Positions 5,490-8,079 of a stretch of DNA of 8,079 bases are shown in pieces (position 1 is the stretch's first letter; every line of letters starts with the position of its first letter). Below the pieces are notes generated by a model, which worked only from the letters and a program-made list of their open reading frames with translations, ran no database searches and was not told the DNA's origin. Source of the DNA: RGIG9114 sp045592865 (lineage in GTDB: Bacteria; Bacillota; Clostridia; Oscillospirales; JAGBHD01); assembly GCA_045592865.1 (NCBI GenBank), contig JAZNVP010000092.1, positions 1 through 8,079 of the forward strand, read 5' to 3'. The translations under genes were made by a program, and so were the position numbers.

Positions 5490-6595
5490 TATTCTTTACC
5501 CCCTTTCTTAACTGCTACAACTTTAAATCTGATAAAGAAGTCTGCCGCGAGAACCAAGAAAAGAATGGCTCCCTGAAGCATATTTGCAAAGCTTGAGTCA
5601 ACCTGCGCAAAGGTTGTTGCCGCAACGGTTGAACCGTGCTGAAGGACGCAAATGAGAGCAGATACCACGAAGATCATCGGAGTGCTGAGTTTTGCGAGCC
5701 ATGCGACGATAATACCCGTCCAACCGACGTCGTCGGTTATTGCGGTTGAGAGAACACCTGCAGTTCCTACCTTGAAGGCTGCTGCGAGTCCTATAAGTGA
5801 TGCTGACAAGAACACTGTTCTGAGAATTATTTTATTAACCTTCATTCCTGCGTAGTGAGCCGTTCCGACACTGTCACCCACGACGCTGATTTCATAACCG
5901 TGTTTGGTGTATTTAAGATAAACGAACATCAGAACGCCGATTACGAGGGTTAAAATAACACATATATTGAGCTTGAACTTGTCCCCTATTGCGATTGACG
6001 GGAACTCCGCAAGAGCCGTGAAGCTTTCAAACACGGGACGGTCTGATGTCTTCTGCAAGAAGAAGTTCCAGTCCGCCTTTGTTTCTCCGATAAAATAGAG
6101 AAGATAAAGGGCGATATAGTTCATCATAAGCGTCATAAGGGTCTCATTGGTTCCGAAGCGAACCTTTAAGGCACCTGCTATGATGCCGTAAAGTCCCGCA
6201 GAAAGCATTGCCGCAAGGCACATAACTATTACGGTCAAAAACATCGGAAGGATGGGCCCGAGTTTAAATGCCACCAAACTTGCCGCTATGGCACCGATTA
6301 TAAACTGACCCTCACCGCCGATATTCCAGAAGCGCATTTTGAATGCGAGAGAAAGGGCCACCGAGGTGAGCACCAAAGGAACGAACTCCTTAAGGTAGTT
6401 CATTATTGTTTTATAGGCAATGCGGTTGCCGATCGTTCCCATAGTGAACATCTGATAATAATACTCCAATGGGTTAACGCCAATTGCAAGAAGGACTGCC
6501 GCTCCTGCAACCAACGCTATAAAAATAGCCGATACGTAGAGAACCGCTTTTTTCCAGAGGGGGCAGTTATCACGTTTTACGATATGAAATTTCAT
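5489..6595 (-). CDS. ABC importer permease, NupP-like (nucleoside/BMP type)
   Basis: This 368-residue membrane protein is the partner permease, also BPD_transp_2, slightly longer than NupP of B. subtilis (about 348). It starts with a short positively charged cytoplasmic segment and a first helix at about 18-38. Family motifs are FWNIGGEGQFIIGA (89-102), FGTNETLMTLMMNYIA (147-162) and the coupling-loop region TKHGYEISVVGDSVGTAHYA (230-249). The C-terminus is short and basic (KKGGKE). The start overlaps the ATPase stop in TAATG, with GGAGGAG immediately upstream, and the stop overlaps the next permease start in the same way. The three proteins are therefore made from one message in matched amounts. 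The substrate is inferred as in the neighbouring permease. Confidence 0.9.
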   Translation of the reverse strand: MKFHIVKRDNCPLWKKAVLYVSAIFIALVAGAAVLLAIGVNPLEYYYQMFTMGTIGNRIAYKTIMNYLKEFVPLVLTSVALSLAFKMRFWNIGGEGQFIIGAIAASLVAFKLGPILPMFLTVIVMCLAAMLSAGLYGIIAGALKVRFGTNETLMTLMMNYIALYLLYFIGETKADWNFFLQKTSDRPVFESFTALAEFPSIAIGDKFKLNICVILTLVIGVLMFVYLKYTKHGYEISVVGDSVGTAHYAGMKVNKIILRTVFLSASLIGLAAAFKVGTAGVLSTAITDDVGWTGIIVAWLAKLSTPMIFVVSALICVLQHGSTVAATTFAQVDSSFANMLQGAILFLVLAADFFIRFKVVAVKKGGKE

Positions 6596-8079
6596 TATTT
6601 CTCCTCCCCTTCTTCACTGAGAAGCGTATCTTTAGCGACACCGACCTGCTTATCCTCATTTTCTGCAAGGTTTAAAGCACCTGTCATCATAAGACCGAGT
6701 TCTTCTTTGGTAGTTTTGTGCGCATGGACAACGCCCATAACCTTTCCGTGACAGAGAACCATTATTTTGTCGCAGAGAGCCATCATAACGTCGAGATCCT
6801 CTCCAACGAACAAAACGCCGACTCCGCTGAGTTTCTGCTGATTGAGGATGTTATAGATAGCATAGGAAGAGTTTATATCAAGTCCTCTGACGGGATATGC
6901 GGTTACGATAACGTTAGGACCTGCCTTGATCTCTCTTCCGAGGAGCACCTTCTGCACGTTACCGCCTGAGAGACGGCGAACGGGTGTTTCGGTTGAGGGG
7001 GTTACGACCTCGAGGTTTTCTATTACCTCTTCGGCTTCGCGTCTTCCGAGTTTTCGGTCAACAAACGGGCCTTTAGCGTGGCTATACTGCTTAAGAAGCA
7101 TATTATCGGTTATTGACATGGAAGGTGCAAGACCCATTCCTAAACGGTCCTCAGGAATAAAGGACATCGATATTCCCTTTTCCAAGATGGCTTTCGGCGG
7201 AAGACCTACTATGTTATCTCCCTTATGGACCATCTGCCCCGACTCTATAGGACGAAGTCCTGCGATTGCTTCACAGAGTTCTTTCTGTCCGCAACCTGCA
7301 ATTCCTGCAACCCCCAATATCTCGCCGCCGCGGATATAGAAGCTAACGTTATCAATAGCACGTGCGCCCTCATCGTTATTAACGGTTAAATCTCTTACCT
7401 CGAGCAGAGGACGGGTCTTTTCGACTACGGGACGCTCGATATTAAGGTCGATCTTTCTTCCTACCATCCACTCGGTGAGTTCCTGCTCGTTTGTTTCTTT
7501 TGTATTAACGGTGGTTATGTATTCACCCTTACGAAGAATTGCAACACGGTCGGATATCTCCATAACCTCATTGAGCTTGTGGGTAATTATTATAATAGCG
7601 TGGCCCTCTTCCTTCATCTTACGAAGAACGCCAAACAGTTTCTCGATTTCCTGAACGGTTAAAACCGCAGTCGGCTCATCGAGAATTATAACCTTTGCTC
7701 CGTAATAGAGGACCTTAACTATCTCGAGGGTCTGCTTTTCGGACACAGACATATTATAGACCTTTTTCTGAGGGTCGATATCAAAGCCGAACTTTTTAAC
7801 GATTTCTTCGATCTTATTATAACGGTCGTTCTTCAGGAAAAATCCTGCCTTTTCCTTGCCCATCCAGATATTATCGGCCGCGGAAAATACGTCAACAAGT
7901 TTAAAATGCTGATGCACCATTCCTATTCCGAGTTTTTTGGAGTTTTCGGGAGAATCGATGGAAACCTCGGTTCCGTCAACAAAGATCCTTCCGCTATCGG
8001 GCTTATATATTCCCGAGAGCATATTCATAAGGGTTGTTTTACCCGATCCGTTTTCGCCCAAGAGCGCCAAGATCTCACC
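6595..8079 (-). CDS. ABC importer ATP-binding protein with two ATPase domains, NupO-like, 5' end cut by the window
   Basis: The visible 494 residues run from the window edge to the stop; the frame stays open through the edge (GEILALLGENGSGKT), so the true start lies beyond 8079, probably some 25-30 codons away. The first ATPase domain is intact: Walker A GENGSGKT (visible 8-15), Q-loop MVHQHF, Walker B VIILDEP (130-136) and the switch His in ITHK (167), but its signature is SVSEKQ instead of LSGGQ. The second domain has the reverse pattern: a good LSGGN signature (370-374), a degenerate Walker A (GIAGCGQKEL), a Walker B lacking the Asp-Glu pair (VTAYP) and Glu in place of the switch His (VGED). 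Such asymmetry is usual for the RbsA/NupO class, which pairs one working site with one structural site. It energises uptake through the two permeases encoded immediately downstream. A charged tail (EEGEEK) ends the protein. Confidence 0.93.
   Translation of the reverse strand, partial: GEILALLGENGSGKTTLMNMLSGIYKPDSGRIFVDGTEVSIDSPENSKKLGIGMVHQHFKLVDVFSAADNIWMGKEKAGFFLKNDRYNKIEEIVKKFGFDIDPQKKVYNMSVSEKQTLEIVKVLYYGAKVIILDEPTAVLTVQEIEKLFGVLRKMKEEGHAIIIITHKLNEVMEISDRVAILRKGEYITTVNTKETNEQELTEWMVGRKIDLNIERPVVEKTRPLLEVRDLTVNNDEGARAIDNVSFYIRGGEILGVAGIAGCGQKELCEAIAGLRPIESGQMVHKGDNIVGLPPKAILEKGISMSFIPEDRLGMGLAPSMSITDNMLLKQYSHAKGPFVDRKLGRREAEEVIENLEVVTPSTETPVRRLSGGNVQKVLLGREIKAGPNVIVTAYPVRGLDINSSYAIYNILNQQKLSGVGVLFVGEDLDVMMALCDKIMVLCHGKVMGVVHAHKTTKEELGLMMTGALNLAENEDKQVGVAKDTLLSEEGEEK

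Noticed and set aside
6926..7339. 137-codon + strand frame inside the ATPase gene, the longest antisense frame
   Set aside because: Entirely antisense to conserved ATPase coding sequence with no ribosome site; its composition is that expected of a shadow frame.
1..8079. CRISPR array, tRNA, rRNA, insertion sequence or phage genes
   Set aside because: No regularly spaced repeats, no tRNA or rRNA-like sequence, no transposase or terminal inverted repeats seen on either strand.

Overview
The window looks like chromosomal DNA of a low-to-moderate GC Firmicute, most likely a Clostridia-class gut-type anaerobe. The evidence is AAGGAG/GGAG ribosome binding sites, TTGACA/TATAAT-type promoters with 17-base spacers, AT-rich intergenic DNA, GTG and TTG starts, compact hairpin terminators, and proteins that look clostridial (the PurC clade, an SH3b/C39 secreted protein, a NupOPQ-type transporter). 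This placement is inference; no rRNA or other marker gene is present.

Layout: one gene on the + strand, purC (144-827, SAICAR synthetase of purine synthesis), lies behind a 143-base AT-rich leader that contains a perfect 21-base palindrome. A 34-base perfect palindrome separates it from a convergent block of minus-strand genes and probably terminates transcription both ways. Going rightward, the minus-strand genes are: a small lipoprotein of unknown function (865-1458); an intracellular GH43 enzyme resembling exo-beta-1,3-galactanases (1522-2427); a secreted protein with two SH3b domains and a C39-like cysteine peptidase domain (2514-3470); a PHP-family phosphoesterase resembling histidinol phosphatase HisJ (3641-4441); and a three-gene ABC importer operon (4494 to the window edge) with two permeases and a double ATPase of the BMP/NupOPQ nucleoside type. 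The ATPase gene is cut by the right edge; the substrate-binding lipoprotein gene is not in the window and would be expected further upstream, beyond 8079.

Transcription units: the lipoprotein, GH43 and SH3b/C39 genes each have a recognisable promoter just upstream, and hairpin terminators follow the SH3b/C39, PHP and ABC genes. The three ABC genes are coupled by TAATG stop/start overlaps and end at a strong terminator. The PHP gene has no clear promoter of its own.

Functional reading: purC (de novo purine synthesis) and the nucleoside-type importer (salvage) both touch purine supply but are separate units about 3.7 kb apart. The GH43 enzyme could process short galacto-oligosaccharides inside the cell. 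I see no phage, insertion sequence, CRISPR array, RNA gene or defence system, and no clearly new multi-gene system. The most useful leads are the purC palindrome, the matching promoter architecture of the GH43 and lipoprotein genes, the lone cytoplasmic GH43 enzyme, and a tiny reading frame at 3571-3609.
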